Assembly: GCA_026387055.1 (NCBI GenBank) | Contig: JAPLML010000412.1 | Coordinates: forward strand, 1 to 7,764 | Direction of reading: 5' to 3' | Origin: Planctomycetota bacterium | Lineage (GTDB): Bacteria; Planctomycetota; Phycisphaerae; FEN-1346 | DNA: 7,764 nucleotides | Shown: one piece after another, positions 6,186-7,764 of the stretch | Numbering within the stretch: the stretch's first letter is position 1 | Layout of the letters: the number at the start of each line of letters is the position of its first letter | The notes under the pieces: model-generated | The model's input: the letters and a program-made list of their open reading frames with translations, nothing else | Databases searched by the model: none | Told to the model about the DNA's origin: nothing | Position numbers and translations under genes: made by a program

Positions 6186-7763
6186 TCAGTAAACCGCCTC
6201 CACCTTGATCGAACCCTGCATGTTGTGCAAGCGGATGGTCTCCTTCGCCGGGTCAAAATCGGTCCATGGCTTGCCGTTGACCATCGCGGCCTTGATCGGC
6301 GAGGTCTTCGGGTGGCGGAGGCGGAGAAGAACCGCGCGCGGGGGCGTGCGAGAAGGCACTTCGATGGTGGCCGTGATCTTGCCGTGGTCCACGTCGGAGA
6401 CGATTTCGTAGGCAAGGGGCCCGAAGTAGGTCGGGGCGCTTTTGACGGCGATCTTCTTGCCCTGCTCCAGCCAGACGCGAGGCGTGGCGCGGGCGAGCCA
6501 CAGCGTCTGGCTTTCCTCCATGACCAACAGGTTGCGGAAGTTCTCCATGAACCAGCCCGCGGTGCCGTTGTCCGGGGCGTCACAGTCGGTGTACCCGCCC
6601 CAATGCCCTGCTTCCCACAGTAGTCCATTGGCGCCCACCATGGCCGCGTAGGAGTTCGTCCAATACCGCAGGAAGTTCGGAACATCGTCCTGGAGCAGGA
6701 AGATGTTGGCGTTGTGTGACGCCTTGGGGAGGCGCACTCCACGGCAGCTCCAGAACCAGGCGTCTTCGGTAGACAGGCCCCTCTTCTTTCTCGCCTCCTC
6801 CAGTTCCCGCACGGCGTCGACCGATGTTTCCAGCTCCGTCATCACGTTGATGGTATCGACCATGCGGACATCGTTGGCGTCGAGCGCGCCGAACGGTTCG
6901 GCCAGCGGCAGCGCGCCCACATGCCAATCGCAGTCCGGAAACTGGGGGGCCCCGAGTTCAGGACCCGTCAGGCCTCGCGAGTACGCCATTCTTGGCAGGA
7001 AGCTGTGGTAGGTGCCGTCACGGCCAAGCCGCACCGGCGCCAGCGCTGCCTCGCGGTCCACCGCGCGGCGGATGTCTTTGCGGAACGCATCGGCCTCATC
7101 GCGGTACTTGCGGCCTGCTTCGGGCTCGAACTCCGTCAAGGCGTCGGCGAAACGCCGGATCGCTTGCAGGGACAGGGCATTGTCAACGTAGTACCAGCGC
7201 CAGTCACAGCTTGGGATCGCATAATCGCCCAGCATGCATGGCGGCATGAGGCCGGCAGCCATGAGGTCCCGCCGGTTGGGAATGTCCTTCATGTAGGCAT
7301 TTTTTTGCCGGATGATCCAGTCGGCCGCCGCCTGCATCCGGGCCCGGTTCCGCTGGAACCACGCTTTGTCACCGGTGAGGAAATAGCGGTCGGCCATGGC
7401 GAACAGGAGCCTGCCCGTCGAGGCGTGCGTGCCATCGTGGCTGTATCCCATGTCGTGCCGCATGGAGGTCGCCCATTCCAGGGCGCCGTTGCCGTCGGAA
7501 TAATCGCCGTCGGACTTGGCACCCGGGGATTTCAGGAAATGGTCATAGACCTTGGCGGCTTCATCGTGCAGGCCCACCATGTCCATTTCGTGAGCGACCC
7601 GGCCGACCTCGAACGCAAGTCCTCCCCACATGTGCTTGCCTCTCAACTGGTGCGAGGCCGCGCGCCAGGCATCGGTCCAGCGTGCGTCCGGCAGTTGCAC
7701 CTGCATGGGAGGGTCCGGGACTTTGGGGAAAGGTGGAAGAGGCGTCCCGGCCGGACATGTCGA
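6186..7763 (-). CDS. Six-hairpin glycosidase-like protein, 5' end outside window
   Basis: The frame is open to the right edge, giving 525 codons with no stop. The ATG at 7706 is probably internal, because PLPPFPKVPDPP precedes it in frame and it starts inside a domain. Residues counted from 7706: 10-400 form a helical (alpha/alpha)6-barrel-type region with HMWGGLAFEVGRVAHEMD (25-42), HDMGYSHDGTHASTGRL (84-100), CDWRWYYVDNALSL (167-180), HNANIFLLQDDVPNF (331-345) and DAPDNGTAGWFMENF (376-390). From about 405 a beta-sandwich tail follows (PRVWLEQGKKIAV, APTYFGPLAYEI, LRLRHP, VNGKPW), as in GH78/GH95-like enzymes. It probably hydrolyses a plant or algal glycan outside the cytoplasm. I cannot assign a GH family or catalytic acids with confidence; several His/Asp/Glu in the blocks named are candidates. 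It is intact within the window and is followed by the damaged GH2-type gene. Confidence 0.75.
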   Translation of the reverse strand, partial: STCPAGTPLPPFPKVPDPPMQVQLPDARWTDAWRAASHQLRGKHMWGGLAFEVGRVAHEMDMVGLHDEAAKVYDHFLKSPGAKSDGDYSDGNGALEWATSMRHDMGYSHDGTHASTGRLLFAMADRYFLTGDKAWFQRNRARMQAAADWIIRQKNAYMKDIPNRRDLMAAGLMPPCMLGDYAIPSCDWRWYYVDNALSLQAIRRFADALTEFEPEAGRKYRDEADAFRKDIRRAVDREAALAPVRLGRDGTYHSFLPRMAYSRGLTGPELGAPQFPDCDWHVGALPLAEPFGALDANDVRMVDTINVMTELETSVDAVRELEEARKKRGLSTEDAWFWSCRGVRLPKASHNANIFLLQDDVPNFLRYWTNSYAAMVGANGLLWEAGHWGGYTDCDAPDNGTAGWFMENFRNLLVMEESQTLWLARATPRVWLEQGKKIAVKSAPTYFGPLAYEIVSDVDHGKITATIEVPSRTPPRAVLLRLRHPKTSPIKAAMVNGKPWTDFDPAKETIRLHNMQGSIKVEAVY

Positions 7764-7764
7764 C

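Noticed and set aside
5066..6742. Long minus-strand open frame (558 codons) across the GH2 fragment and the end of the six-hairpin gene
   Set aside because: It runs out of frame through both recognisable domains and reads as Arg/Ser/Pro-rich noise.
7759..7764. SalI site GTCGAC exactly at the right end, suggesting a cloning boundary
   Set aside because: It is one short, common site in GC-rich DNA and the left end shows no matching site, so chance is as likely.

Overview
The window is about 65% GC by eye. Its gene content suggests a free-living heterotroph of the PVC group, most likely a planctomycete or a close relative such as Lentisphaerae. The clues are a short-type Gfo/Idh/MocA oxidoreductase next to a Tat-exported xylose-isomerase-like TIM-barrel protein, an exported HEAT-repeat protein, a URO-D-like protein outside any heme operon, and a six-hairpin glycosidase beside a GH2 gene. 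There is no rRNA, tRNA, CRISPR array or transposase. The assignment rests on recognition of families, not on a search.

Plus strand, left to right: the C-terminal half of a Gfo/Idh/MocA oxidoreductase (3-500, cut by the window edge); a TIM-barrel isomerase/epimerase family protein with a Tat signal (596-1537); a secreted HEAT-repeat protein (1745-3640, start chosen by ribosome-binding site and signal peptide); and a URO-D-like gene (3905-5139) broken by a one-base frameshift near 4675.

Minus strand, right to left: a large six-hairpin glycosidase-like protein whose 5' end lies beyond the right edge (6186-7763), then a GH2-type gene (6090 down to 5266) that is clearly damaged. The GH2 gene has a good ribosome-binding site and signal peptide, an in-frame TGA just after the signal peptide, only the N-terminal sugar-binding domain, and a tail that is the C-terminal end of a formylglycine-generating-enzyme (FGE-sulfatase) domain. 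A second minus-strand remnant, the last ~55 codons of an unidentified gene with its own one-base frameshift, lies at 1555-1724, downstream of the isomerase gene.

Together the intact genes fit carbohydrate breakdown outside the cytoplasm: hydrolysis by the six-hairpin enzyme (and once by the GH2 protein), and redox-type cleavage of glycosides by the oxidoreductase/TIM-barrel pair. The most unusual content is the GH2::FGE-tail chimera, whose tail also resembles the variable region of a diversity-generating-retroelement target, and the clustering of gene remnants and reading-frame lesions at convergent gene ends. No complete new defence or mobile system is visible here.
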